A program made the translations under genes and the position numbers. This document shows, in pieces, positions 7,977-15,443 of a stretch of DNA of 64,000 bases (position 1 is the first letter of the stretch; each line of letters opens with the position of its first letter). This DNA comes from CAYSPG01 sp964432885. Lineage in GTDB: Bacteria > Bacteroidota > Bacteroidia > AKYH767-A > OLB10. The stretch covers positions 1 through 64,000 of the forward strand of contig CAYSPG010000019.1 of the NCBI GenBank assembly GCA_964432885.1, in the 5' to 3' direction. The notes below the pieces were generated by a model. The model was given only the letters and a program-made list of their open reading frames with translations. It made no database searches and was not told the origin of the DNA.

Positions 7977-8330
7977 ATGAACAACAAACACACCACCCGT
8001 CACGAAAACAACATGTTTCCTGTTATTAAAATAGGATACGATAACCGCATCCAGTACCATAATATAGCAGCCATGCCGCTGCTTGGCAGCTGGAACTGCC
8101 GTATGAACGAGCGCATTTCCATTGCTCTTCAAAAGCAACATCCCGAATTGTTTGACCTTACCCGCTCGCAATCGCGCGATGTGGCCGTAAGGTACCTTGA
8201 ATACACATTTCGGTTTTCGGTAATCCCCTATCCCGAAGCCGGATTTATAGGAATTTACGGCTACCAGATAGAAAAAGCCGAACAATTTGCCTCCAACTCT
8301 CGTATGAGTGTTGAACAGGCAATTAACTAA
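7977..8330 (+). CDS. PAS-like sensor protein, first gene of a split two-component operon
   Basis: About 117 residues from the first in-frame ATG. A TTG at 7941 is possible upstream, and Met at 8013 just before FPVIKIGYD is also plausible. The body (VIKIGYDNRIQYHNIAAMPLLGSW... to PEAGFIGIYGYQIEKAEQFA) has the look of a small PAS-like sensing domain, as found N-terminal in histidine kinases, but here it ends as a separate protein. Its stop overlaps the next start by one base (TAATG). The family call is by context and general pattern; no ligand can be proposed. Confidence 0.6.
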   Translation: MNNKHTTRHENNMFPVIKIGYDNRIQYHNIAAMPLLGSWNCRMNERISIALQKQHPELFDLTRSQSRDVAVRYLEYTFRFSVIPYPEAGFIGIYGYQIEKAEQFASNSRMSVEQAIN

Positions 8331-8917
8331 TGACAGAAAAAACACAAAAAAATTATGCACTGTCTCACTCCCCTCTTCTGAGGAGAGGATCTGGGGGAGA
8401 GGAAACCAGCGCATGTTTGCCGGTTGATTTTGCCGAACTTGTTTCGCAGTCAATCGAAAACATGCGCTACTTTATTGGTGCCGATAACGTAACCATTGAA
8501 AGCTCGGTTACCGACACAAAAAATTTTGTGGGAAGCAATCGCTTACTGTCCATAATTTTAAACAGCTTAATAACCAACGGCATCAAACACCGCAAAACAA
8601 ATATTGATAATGCCTATGTAAAAGTTACCGTTCATGCCGATAACCAAAAAGCAATAATACATGTGGCCGACAATGGCATTGGAATAAAAGCAGGTGACGA
8701 AAACAAAATTTTTGACTTATTTTATCGTACCAATAAAAACGACTATGGCACCGGATTGGGATTATATCTTGTAAAGGAAATTATAGCAAAACTTAAAGGA
8801 AAAATAATGGTTGAGTCGGCCCAAAATGCCGGCACCGAAATAACCGTAGAAATACCGAACCATAATGCAACAAGCAACGTATTAAGTAACGATAACATTA
8901 AAAAATACTTTGAATAA
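8330..8917 (+). CDS. Histidine-kinase-type ATPase (HATPase_c) without a phosphoacceptor domain
   Basis: A 195-residue protein that is essentially one HATPase_c domain. It has the N-box (LNSLITNGIKHR, Asn78 and Asn83), the G1 box DNGIGI at 114-119 and the G2 box GTGLGLYLVKE at 140-150. No DHp/HisKA region with an H-box is present between it and the preceding PAS-like gene. Residues about 11-25 (LSHSPLLRRGSGGEE) are encoded by a REP-like palindrome at 8364-8402. It overlaps both neighbours (TAATG at both ends), so the three genes form one tight operon. It may phosphorylate another protein, or have lost kinase function through loss of the DHp part. Confidence 0.85.
   Translation: MTEKTQKNYALSHSPLLRRGSGGEETSACLPVDFAELVSQSIENMRYFIGADNVTIESSVTDTKNFVGSNRLLSIILNSLITNGIKHRKTNIDNAYVKVTVHADNQKAIIHVADNGIGIKAGDENKIFDLFYRTNKNDYGTGLGLYLVKEIIAKLKGKIMVESAQNAGTEITVEIPNHNATSNVLSNDNIKKYFE
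8364..8402 (+). repeat. REP-like palindrome translated inside the HATPase gene
   Basis: The sequence CTCACTCCCCTCTTCTGAGG, continued by AGAGGATCTGGGGGAGAGG, contains the CCTCTTCTGAGGAGAGG hairpin. It is read in frame as about 13 residues (SHSPLLRRGSGGE). It is the same kind of GC-rich dispersed palindrome as in kbl but of a different subfamily. It falls where a kinase would normally carry its DHp domain. Confidence 0.8.
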
Positions 8918-9312
8918 TGGATGGCACAAAAAAATATAACTTTGTTTTAGTGGTTGATGACAGCGAAATGGAAAACAGCATGAGCATAGCTGTAATCAAT
9001 CAACATGGATTTTGCAACCAGGTAAAGGCGCAGTGCAACCCCGCACAGGCACTTGAGTTTTTAAAAACCACCGAACCCGAAAATCTTCCCGACATAATTT
9101 TTCTGGACATAAACATGCCCGATATGGATGGCTTTGCATTTTTAGATGAGTTTGGAAAACTTCCCGAAGCCGTGCATAAAAAAAGTAAAATTGTAATGCT
9201 AAGCAGCAGCGATAGCTTTAAAGATCTTAACCGTGCAAACAAAAACAAATTTGTGCGCAGGTTTTTAAACAAACCGCTAACACAAAACATGCTGCAGGCA
9301 ATAAACTTTTAA
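8917..9312 (+). CDS. Single-domain response regulator (receiver)
   Basis: A 131-residue CheY-like receiver domain with no output domain. Acidic pocket Asp14/Asp15 (VVDDSE), phosphoacceptor Asp64 (FLDINMPDMDG), switch Ser/Thr in MLSSSDS (about 96-98) and conserved Lys119 (NKPL) are all present. Such stand-alone receivers (Rcp1-like) usually act by protein contact. It starts one base over the ATPase stop, so it is probably the phosphotransfer partner of this operon. Its stop lies back to back with that of the convergent tadA. Confidence 0.93.
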   Translation: MDGTKKYNFVLVVDDSEMENSMSIAVINQHGFCNQVKAQCNPAQALEFLKTTEPENLPDIIFLDINMPDMDGFAFLDEFGKLPEAVHKKSKIVMLSSSDSFKDLNRANKNKFVRRFLNKPLTQNMLQAINF

Positions 9313-9762
9313 TTAGTCCCTTTTTTTTTGAAAAAAACTGCGCAGCAAATCAGCGCACTCAGTTTCTAAAATTCCACCGGTAATTTTTGTAGAAGGGTGC
9401 AACACTTTTCCTTCCAGGTTGCTGTATCCCCTTTTATAGTCATGTGCTCCAAAAACAATATTGGGTATCTGAGTCCACATGCTTGCCCCTGCACACATAA
9501 TGCAAGGCTCAAGGGTTACGTACAGCGTGCAGTCAAGCAAATACTTTGAATTTAAAAACGATGCTGCCGATGTAAAACAAATCATTTCGGCATGAGCCGT
9601 TACATCATTTAATTTTTGCGTCATATTATGCCCGCGTGCAATAACCCTGTCATTGCAAACAATAACCGCCCCAACCGGTATTTCACCATCCTTAAAAGCA
9701 GCCTTTGCTTCCTTTATCGCTTCGCGCATAAAATATTCAGGCGTAAAAACTTCCATTGACAT
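9313..9762 (-). CDS. tadA: tRNA-specific adenosine deaminase-like nucleoside deaminase
   Basis: A 149-residue zinc deaminase of the CDA fold. Catalytic HAE is at residues 57-59 and the zinc ligands PCIMC at 86-90. The flanking sequence follows E. coli TadA (TLYVTLEPC.MCAGA, VVFGA.D.K, GIL..EC..LL..FF). TadA converts A34 to inosine in tRNA-Arg(ACG). A guanine-deaminase-type relative cannot be fully excluded, but length and motifs favour TadA. Confidence 0.88.
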   Translation of the reverse strand: MSMEVFTPEYFMREAIKEAKAAFKDGEIPVGAVIVCNDRVIARGHNMTQKLNDVTAHAEMICFTSAASFLNSKYLLDCTLYVTLEPCIMCAGASMWTQIPNIVFGAHDYKRGYSNLEGKVLHPSTKITGGILETECADLLRSFFQKKRD

Positions 9763-9838
9763 AAAAAATCTTTGGGCTAAAATAAAATTTTTAGCTGCGC
9801 ATACCTACTATGCTTAACAAACTGTAAACCCCATCACC

Positions 9839-9846
9839 TACCTTTG
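9839..9846 (+). promoter_or_regulatory. Bacteroidota -7 promoter element, likely leaderless start
   Basis: TACCTTTG is a perfect match to the TAnnTTTG consensus and ends only 7 bases before the ATG at 9854. The transcript would therefore start at or next to the initiation codon. A clear -33 TTG is not obvious. Confidence 0.6.
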
Positions 9847-9853
9847 CCGCACC

Positions 9854-10279
9854 ATGTCCAAAAAAGTTTTTAAACTCGAACTACAGGCCGATACCGATTT
9901 TTTATTGGCCGGTATAATTTGTTCGTACAAAGATTATCGCCTGTGCTTTGAACTAAATGATGTTTTAAAACTTCAGCTAAAGCGAAAAAAAGATCATACC
10001 GTATATCTTGGCAAACCGGGTGCGGTGGCTGTGTTTTCCCACTATGCGTTTACCAATAAATTTGGTGAAGAATTTTTTGTACTCTCCAATAAAAGCACCA
10101 CAGGTATTTTAGTGCCCGAAAAAAGCGCCTTTGATTTTTGGGTGATGATAAAAAAAACGGGCGGCAATTTTAACTTTAACGAATTCATCACCAAAATTAA
10201 AAGCATAGAAATAGTTTCGGCAGTAAGCGAAATTTTTCCCGAACAACTTAAATCAACCGATAATCTTCTGATTGACTGA
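9854..10279 (+). CDS. IPExxxVDY family protein
   Basis: A 141-residue small protein of unknown function, recognised by the signature near the C-terminal half, here VPEKSAFDFWVMI. In Bacteroidota this gene is commonly found directly before pyruvate kinase, as here with 12 bp between them. It probably shares one transcript with pyk from the TACCTTTG promoter. The role is unknown; conserved linkage suggests a connection with central metabolism, but that is inference. Confidence 0.85.
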   Translation: MSKKVFKLELQADTDFLLAGIICSYKDYRLCFELNDVLKLQLKRKKDHTVYLGKPGAVAVFSHYAFTNKFGEEFFVLSNKSTTGILVPEKSAFDFWVMIKKTGGNFNFNEFITKIKSIEIVSAVSEIFPEQLKSTDNLLID

Positions 10280-10291
10280 CATCTTCTTTTT

Positions 10292-11719
10292 ATGAAAAAC
10301 TTTAACCGCACCAAAATAATTGCCACCGTAGGCCCGGCCACCATGGATAAAAAAACATTATCACACATGATGGATGCAGGCGCTGATGTACTGCGCATAA
10401 ATGCATCGCATGGCGATTATGCGTTTATGCAAAACATTGTTGACAATGTAAATGCCCTTAATGCCGAAAAAAATTTGCATGTAGCCATGCTCCTTGATTT
10501 ACAAGGCCCCAAAATAAGAATGGGCGAAATAGAAGGCGGTGAATGTGAATTAAAAGACGGAGAAAAATTTACAATTGCAAAGCAACCTGTAATTGGCAAT
10601 GCACAAAAGGCAAGTATTCAATACACAAACTTTAGCCACGATGTAAAAAAAGGTGATGTTGTATTGATTGATGACGGAAAACTAAAGTTGGAAGTAAAGG
10701 AAGTAAAACCGGATGGTGATGTGGTAACACTTGTTATGCATGGCGGAAAATTACATTCAAAAAAAGGTGTTAACCTGCCTTATACCAAAATTTCAATTCC
10801 ATCAATTACCGAAAAAGACAAAAACGATATTGCCTTTGCATTAAAAAACAACCTTGAGTGGATAGGCCTTTCATTTGTTCGTAATGCGGCTGAGATAAAA
10901 GATTTAAAAGGAATTATAGCTGCTGAAAAAAAATTTACCCGTGTAATTGCAAAAATTGAAAAACCCGAAGCCGTACGCAACATCGACAGCATTATTGCAG
11001 CAGCCGATGGCATAATGGTTGCCAGGGGCGATTTGGGTGTTGAAATTGATTTGGCGCAAGTGCCTATCATTCAAAAAAAGATTGTAAACAAATGTTTGCT
11101 TGCATCAAAGCCTGTAATTATAGCCACTCAAATGATGGAAAGCATGATTACCAACTTTAGACCCACCAGGGCCGAAGCCAATGATGTGGGCAATGCCGTG
11201 TATGACGGTGCTGATGCACTGATGCTAAGTGCCGAAACATCCGTAGGAAAATTTCCGGTAGAAACAATTACATCCATGCAAAAAATAATTCGCGCCATTG
11301 AGCATGATCAGGATATTTTTTATCGTATGAATAAGCCCGACAAAAAATCTTCAACCTTTATTTCGGATGCCGTATGTTACCATGCCTGCGAAATGGCATT
11401 GCAGGCCGATGCCAGTGCCATTGCAGCTATGACGCACAGCGGTTACACGGCATTTAAAATTTCGAGTCAGCGACCCAAGGCGGGCATTTTTATTTTTACT
11501 GACAATAAGCCCATGCTAAATGTTTTGAGCTTGGTGTGGGGTGTAAGAGGATTTTATTACAACAAATACGAAAGCACCGACACCACCATTAATGACATAA
11601 AAGAAATTTTAAAGGCAAATGATTTTGTTGGATCAGGCGATTGTATAATACATGTAGCCAGCACACCACTTAACGAACGCTCACGCGCTAATACCATAAA
11701 AATAAATTTGGTAGAATAA
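10292..11719 (+). CDS. pyk: Pyruvate kinase
   Basis: A 475-residue glycolytic enzyme transferring phosphate from phosphoenolpyruvate to ADP. It begins with the family signature TKIIATVGPAT. It continues with MLDLQGPKIRMG (start of the B domain), the catalytic-lysine block VIAKIEKPEAVRNID, MVARGDLGVEI and KPVIIATQMMESM, and ends in the regulatory C domain. Length is normal and no key residue is missing. It is followed by a MITE-like element at 11735-11954 separating it from the convergent E1 gene. Confidence 0.97.
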   Translation: MKNFNRTKIIATVGPATMDKKTLSHMMDAGADVLRINASHGDYAFMQNIVDNVNALNAEKNLHVAMLLDLQGPKIRMGEIEGGECELKDGEKFTIAKQPVIGNAQKASIQYTNFSHDVKKGDVVLIDDGKLKLEVKEVKPDGDVVTLVMHGGKLHSKKGVNLPYTKISIPSITEKDKNDIAFALKNNLEWIGLSFVRNAAEIKDLKGIIAAEKKFTRVIAKIEKPEAVRNIDSIIAAADGIMVARGDLGVEIDLAQVPIIQKKIVNKCLLASKPVIIATQMMESMITNFRPTRAEANDVGNAVYDGADALMLSAETSVGKFPVETITSMQKIIRAIEHDQDIFYRMNKPDKKSSTFISDAVCYHACEMALQADASAIAAMTHSGYTAFKISSQRPKAGIFIFTDNKPMLNVLSLVWGVRGFYYNKYESTDTTINDIKEILKANDFVGSGDCIIHVASTPLNERSRANTIKINLVE

Positions 11720-11734
11720 AAAAAACAGAACTTA

Positions 11735-11954
11735 GAGCCTGTTTAAATTTCACTTACTTATTTTTATATATCACCCCGATGGGGCTTTTGAAAACCTGTT
11801 TTATATTTTTTACCAACATTACGCTCCTCTGGAGCTTTTTGTTGTTATGCACAGCTCCAGAGGAGCGAAATGTTGGTAATAGTAATAACCTATCATTAGC
11901 AAAAGCCCCATCGGGGCGATATATAATTTTTTTGATAAAAATTTAACCAGGCTC
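11735..11954. mobile_element. 220-bp composite MITE with three nested inverted repeats and TTA duplications
   Basis: Terminal inverted repeats GAGCCTGTTTAAATTT (11735-11750) and AAATTTAACCAGGCTC (ending 11954) match at 15 of 16 positions. TTA flanks both ends (11732-11734 and 11955-11957). Inside are two further pairs. The CCCCGATGGGGC-type arms (11765-11789 with 11901-11925) match at 24 of 25. The GCTCCTCTGGAGC-type arms (11811-11836 with 11853-11878) match at 25 of 26. There is no coding capacity. End sequence and 3-bp TTA duplication are those expected for an IS5-family (IS1031/IS427-type) derived MITE; the family assignment is inference. The right TTA is the stop codon of the E1 gene. Confidence 0.8.
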
Positions 11955-13958
11955 TTAGTAACTTAAAAGTTCAGATAGCTGTTTTTTAAATCTTTCTTTA
12001 GGTAAAAAATTCCATTCAAGTTTATTGCTCATAGGCACAGGCGTATCCAAACTACCCGACCGAACAATAGGAGCATCCAAGTGCATAAAACATTCAGCGG
12101 CTATTACGGCTGCTATCTCCGCTCCTATTCCTCCTGTTAAAGTGTCTTCGTGAAGCACTAATACCTTTCCGGTTTTTTTTACTGAATTAAGTACAGTTTC
12201 CTTATCCCAAGGAAGCAGGGTGCGCAGATCAACCACATCGGCCGAAATGTTTTTGTTTTCGTTTAATGCTTCAAGTGCCCAGTGTACACCCAGCCCATAA
12301 GTAATTACCGACACATCATTTCCTTGGGCAACCAATTTTGCTTTGCCAATTTCCTGTGTGTAATAGTCGTCAAACACTTCTTCGGTTACACTCCTGTAAA
12401 GCGCTTTGTGTTCAAAATACATTACAGGATTAGGGTCGGCAATGGAGGCATTCAATAACCCTTTAGCGTCAGCCGGAAATGCTGGGTACACAATTTTTAA
12501 ACCAGGTACATGAAAAAACCAACTCTCGGTTGATTGGGAGTGAAACGGCCCTGCACCCACTGCTGCGCCTGTGGGCATACGCACCACCACATCGGCATTT
12601 TGCCCCCAGCGATAATGCGTTTTAGCAAGATTATTTACAATCTGATTAAAACCACAGGTAACAAAATCGGCAAACTGCATTTCGACAATGGCCTTGTGCC
12701 CGTTTATTGCAAGGCCTAACCCCGCACCAACAATAGCGCTTTCGCAAATGGGTGTGTTGCGCACGCGCTCGCGGCCAAATTCATCCACAAAACCTTGAGT
12801 GGCTTTAAACACACCACCATATTCAGCCACATCCTGCCCCATTATTACAAGGTTTGGATAGCGCTGCATGCTTTGACGCATACCATCGGTAACGGCATCC
12901 AAAAAGCGTTTTTCGGTTTTTTTTCCCGAAAGGGGTTTTATAATTTCTGATGGTGCTTTTGCAAACATATCGTCCACTTCCAGCTGTGTGTTGGGTTCAG
13001 GTTCATTTTCTGCATAAGCAATTTCAAGATTTTTTTCTATTTCATTTTTTATTTCTGAACGAAATAATTTTATCATCTCATCCGACAAAACTTTTTCAGC
13101 CAGCAAATAACTTTCGTAGTTTTTAATTGGATCCTTGCTGCCCCACTCATCAAATAAATGTTGCGGCACATACTTGGTTCCCGATGCTTCTTCGTGTCCG
13201 CGCATGCGGAATGTGCGTGCTTCAAAAATAAACGGCCGTGGGTTTTGCCTGATATCTTTAGCTATCGCATCAAGCGTAGTATATACTTCAAGTATGTTAT
13301 TGCCGTCAACACTTACAGCATCCATGCCATAGCCAATGCCTTTATCTGCAAAACTTTTGCATTTAAACTGCTCGCTTGATGGAGTTGAGAGGCCGTAGCC
13401 ATTGTTCTCAATAATAAATATTACGGGCAAATTCCAAACGGCAGCCACATTTACCGCTTCATGAAAATCGCCTTCGCTGGTGCCGCCATCACCACTAAAA
13501 ACGATGGTGGCCTTTTTATTTTTTTTTAACAGATGGGCAAGTGCAATTCCATCTGCTATTCCCATTTGCGGACCCAGATGCGAAATCATGCCAATAATTT
13601 TAAACTCCTGCGTTCCAAAATGAAAGGAACGGTCGCGGCCTTTGGTAAAACCGCCCGGCTTGCCCATCCATTGCGAAAACAACCTGTGCAACGGTATTCC
13701 TCGCGCGGTAAACACGCCCAGGTTGCGGTGCATTGGTAAAACATATTCGTCTGTTTGCAACACCATTCCGGCACCTACCGAAATAGCCTCCTGTCCAATG
13801 CCCGAAAACCACTTGGCAATTTTTCCCTGCCTTAAAAGCACCAGCATTTTTTCTTCAATAATTCGTGGCTTTATCAATTCGCGGTAAATGCGAATTAAAA
13901 AATCGTTTGAAAGTTCTTTTCTTTTAAAATCCATTTGTGTGTTCCTGTTATCAGCCAT
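11955..13958 (-). CDS. 2-oxo acid dehydrogenase E1, fused alpha and beta subunits
   Basis: A 667-residue thiamine-diphosphate enzyme combining E1-alpha (about 1-320) and E1-beta (about 345-667) in one chain, as is usual in Bacteroidota. The alpha half has the ThDP motif GDGGTSEGDFHEAVNVAA...ENN. The beta half has MGQDVAEYGGVFKAT, the MQFADF segment and EDTLTGGIGAE. It decarboxylates a 2-oxo acid, probably branched-chain or pyruvate, for a lipoyl E2; no E2 or E3 gene is adjacent. The stop codon TAA coincides with the TTA target duplication of the MITE, so the 3' end may have been reshaped by that insertion. Confidence 0.92.
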   Translation of the reverse strand: MADNRNTQMDFKRKELSNDFLIRIYRELIKPRIIEEKMLVLLRQGKIAKWFSGIGQEAISVGAGMVLQTDEYVLPMHRNLGVFTARGIPLHRLFSQWMGKPGGFTKGRDRSFHFGTQEFKIIGMISHLGPQMGIADGIALAHLLKKNKKATIVFSGDGGTSEGDFHEAVNVAAVWNLPVIFIIENNGYGLSTPSSEQFKCKSFADKGIGYGMDAVSVDGNNILEVYTTLDAIAKDIRQNPRPFIFEARTFRMRGHEEASGTKYVPQHLFDEWGSKDPIKNYESYLLAEKVLSDEMIKLFRSEIKNEIEKNLEIAYAENEPEPNTQLEVDDMFAKAPSEIIKPLSGKKTEKRFLDAVTDGMRQSMQRYPNLVIMGQDVAEYGGVFKATQGFVDEFGRERVRNTPICESAIVGAGLGLAINGHKAIVEMQFADFVTCGFNQIVNNLAKTHYRWGQNADVVVRMPTGAAVGAGPFHSQSTESWFFHVPGLKIVYPAFPADAKGLLNASIADPNPVMYFEHKALYRSVTEEVFDDYYTQEIGKAKLVAQGNDVSVITYGLGVHWALEALNENKNISADVVDLRTLLPWDKETVLNSVKKTGKVLVLHEDTLTGGIGAEIAAVIAAECFMHLDAPIVRSGSLDTPVPMSNKLEWNFLPKERFKKQLSELLSY

Positions 13959-14017
13959 TAATGCAACCTAAACATGCTGCTTAAAAATGGCGTTGGCAAA
14001 TGTAATTTGAATTGCTT

Positions 14018-14025
14018 TAGTTTTG
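14018..14025 (+). promoter_or_regulatory. Bacteroidota -7 promoter element before the small Cys-rich gene
   Basis: TAGTTTTG fits TAnnTTTG exactly and ends 4 bases before the ATG at 14030, so the mRNA is predicted to be leaderless. No convincing -33 element at standard spacing was seen. Confidence 0.55.
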
Positions 14026-14029
14026 TGGT

Positions 14030-14137
14030 ATGAACTGGCAAAACATAATGGTATATGTGATAATTGGGCTGGCAGTAGTATATCTTGTAAAAAGAGCTTT
14101 TAACAGGAAACAAAAGCCCGGTTGCGACAAGTGCTAA
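14030..14137 (+). CDS. Small FeoB-associated-type Cys-rich membrane protein
   Basis: A 35-residue reading frame: MNWQNIMVYVIIGLAVVYLV is an N-terminal transmembrane helix, followed by a basic stretch KRAFNRKQK and a cysteine tail PGCDKC. Size, single helix and terminal cysteines match the small proteins often annotated as FeoB-associated Cys-rich membrane proteins, but no feoB is seen here. Support for translation is the perfect -7 promoter element at the start codon. It is also supported by a second copy of its last 10 codons at 22662-22691, where the two base changes are both synonymous. Confidence 0.6.
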   Translation: MNWQNIMVYVIIGLAVVYLVKRAFNRKQKPGCDKC

Positions 14138-14239
14138 ACAAAAAACTGTATGTTACTTTAATAAGGCACTGGCATAAAAAAAATAATATTATAAGTAGAG
14201 CGATAAAGATTTACCTTAGTACTTCTTAACTACTCTACC

Positions 14240-14911
14240 ATGACCAAAACACATGTACTTGTAACCTGTGCCCAAATGCTATGGGGCACATCGGTGTTTG
14301 TAGGATTTAAAGACAATAAACTGTTAAACTGGATTAACTTTAGCTATGTGCCGGTGCATTTACTTAACGGGCATAAAAACAAAAAATATGATGTTGTTTT
14401 ATTTTTGTGTTTGGGGTATAAGAATGTGCTGGAAACAATTGGTTTTTTAAAACAAAACTTTAAAAACAGCAAGTTGGTAGTACACTCAAACTTTGATGAA
14501 GCCGACTTTATTGCTCAACTGTATTTTACGGGAATAAGCGGGCATGTTACCTCTGAGGATGGGTTGGATGAACTTGCAAAGGCAATACATGAAGTTAAAC
14601 TTGGAGGCACTTACCAGAGTGCGTGTACGGTAAGCATTATTGCAAGTTATTATATGCTAAAACAACAAACAAAAACCACCAGCCCGCTTGCTGAATTAAC
14701 CCTGCGCGAAACGGAAATATTTAAATATCTGTGTAATGGAAAAACCAATGCTGAAATTGCAGAAGAACTTTTTGTTAGCATAGATACCATACGCACACAC
14801 CGCAACAATATTTACCATAAACTGGGCCTGCACGCAATATCCGACTTAATGATTTATGCCCGCAAAAACAACATTGATATTGCAATTCCAGAAAAAGGAA
14901 AAAAACCGTAA
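14240..14911 (+). CDS. LuxR/NarL-type DNA-binding response regulator
   Basis: A 223-residue regulator. The C-terminal LuxR helix-turn-helix is clear at residues about 153-210 (ELTLRETEIFKYLCNGKTNA, EIAEELFVSIDTIRTHRNNI, YHKLGL). The N-terminal 130 residues occupy the place of a receiver domain but are diverged: no clear acidic pair at the start, and the expected phosphoacceptor area reads YDVVLFLCLGYKN without an Asp at the usual point. It may therefore act without phosphorylation. TACCTTAG at 14212-14219 is a plausible -7 promoter element. No partner kinase is adjacent. Confidence 0.85.
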   Translation: MTKTHVLVTCAQMLWGTSVFVGFKDNKLLNWINFSYVPVHLLNGHKNKKYDVVLFLCLGYKNVLETIGFLKQNFKNSKLVVHSNFDEADFIAQLYFTGISGHVTSEDGLDELAKAIHEVKLGGTYQSACTVSIIASYYMLKQQTKTTSPLAELTLRETEIFKYLCNGKTNAEIAEELFVSIDTIRTHRNNIYHKLGLHAISDLMIYARKNNIDIAIPEKGKKP

Positions 14912-14930
14912 GCTTATTTTTTGATTTTGC

Positions 14931-14950
14931 AATACTGCCGGTGCAGTATT
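14931..14950 (+). terminator. Probable intrinsic terminator after the LuxR-type gene
   Basis: AATACTGC (14931-14938) pairs with GCAGTATT (14943-14950) around a CGGT loop and is followed by a short T-run. It lies 20 bp after the stop at 14911. Confidence 0.55.
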
Positions 14951-15174
14951 TTATCTAATGCAAATGCATTACACGGCCTAATGCACTTGTATGATTTTGT
15001 GTACTGCATTTGCATGATTTTTAAAGAAAGTTTTGCATTAGATTTTTGAATTGCTCTGCAATGTATCTTGATGTTTCTTAAACTAATGCACAATTTTTTT
15101 TGTGTTACACAGGCTTCTGAAAACGCATTTTGGCAGTATATCTTTGATGTGCTAAATAACCCAAAAACCAAAGC

Positions 15175-15342
15175 ATGATACTGTTACTGTTATACGCTAT
15201 TTATCTGATGTTGCCCATAGGCAGCTATGCTGTAAGGAAATACAGCAGTTATACCCGGCTTACCGTTGCAGTGTGCGCTTTGTTTATAGGGGCTAAAATG
15301 CCGCGCTGCATTGCGGCTATAGAGGCAGGGCTGCGCTTTTAA
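15175..15342 (+). CDS. Small hypothetical membrane protein
   Basis: A 55-residue frame, MILLLLYAIYLMLPIGSYAV then RKYSSYTRLTVAVCALFIGA and a short basic tail. It has two hydrophobic segments, consistent with a tiny inner-membrane protein. I do not recognise a family. The upstream stretch 14951-15174 is rich in TGCATT/AATGCA words but otherwise empty, and the opposite-strand frame there needs a TTG start and looks like chance. Between this gene and 15443 nothing else is seen. Confidence rests only on composition and the continuous frame. Confidence 0.3.
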   Translation: MILLLLYAIYLMLPIGSYAVRKYSSYTRLTVAVCALFIGAKMPRCIAAIEAGLRF

Positions 15343-15443
15343 ACACCGCAGCCACCACCGCACTTTTAATACAGTTATAACATTCGCACCATTTATTACA
15401 ATGCTTTTAATAGAATGTGTATTTTTAAAGAAAAATAAATAAA

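Noticed and set aside
8330..8402. 'NYALSH' in the ATPase as the start of a kinase H-box
   Set aside because: The LSH codons come from the REP-like palindrome itself, so the resemblance is probably accidental.
14914..15171. 85-codon open frame on the minus strand
   Set aside because: It needs a TTG start, has no recognisable domain, and runs through the terminator and an AATGCA-rich stretch. Probably chance.
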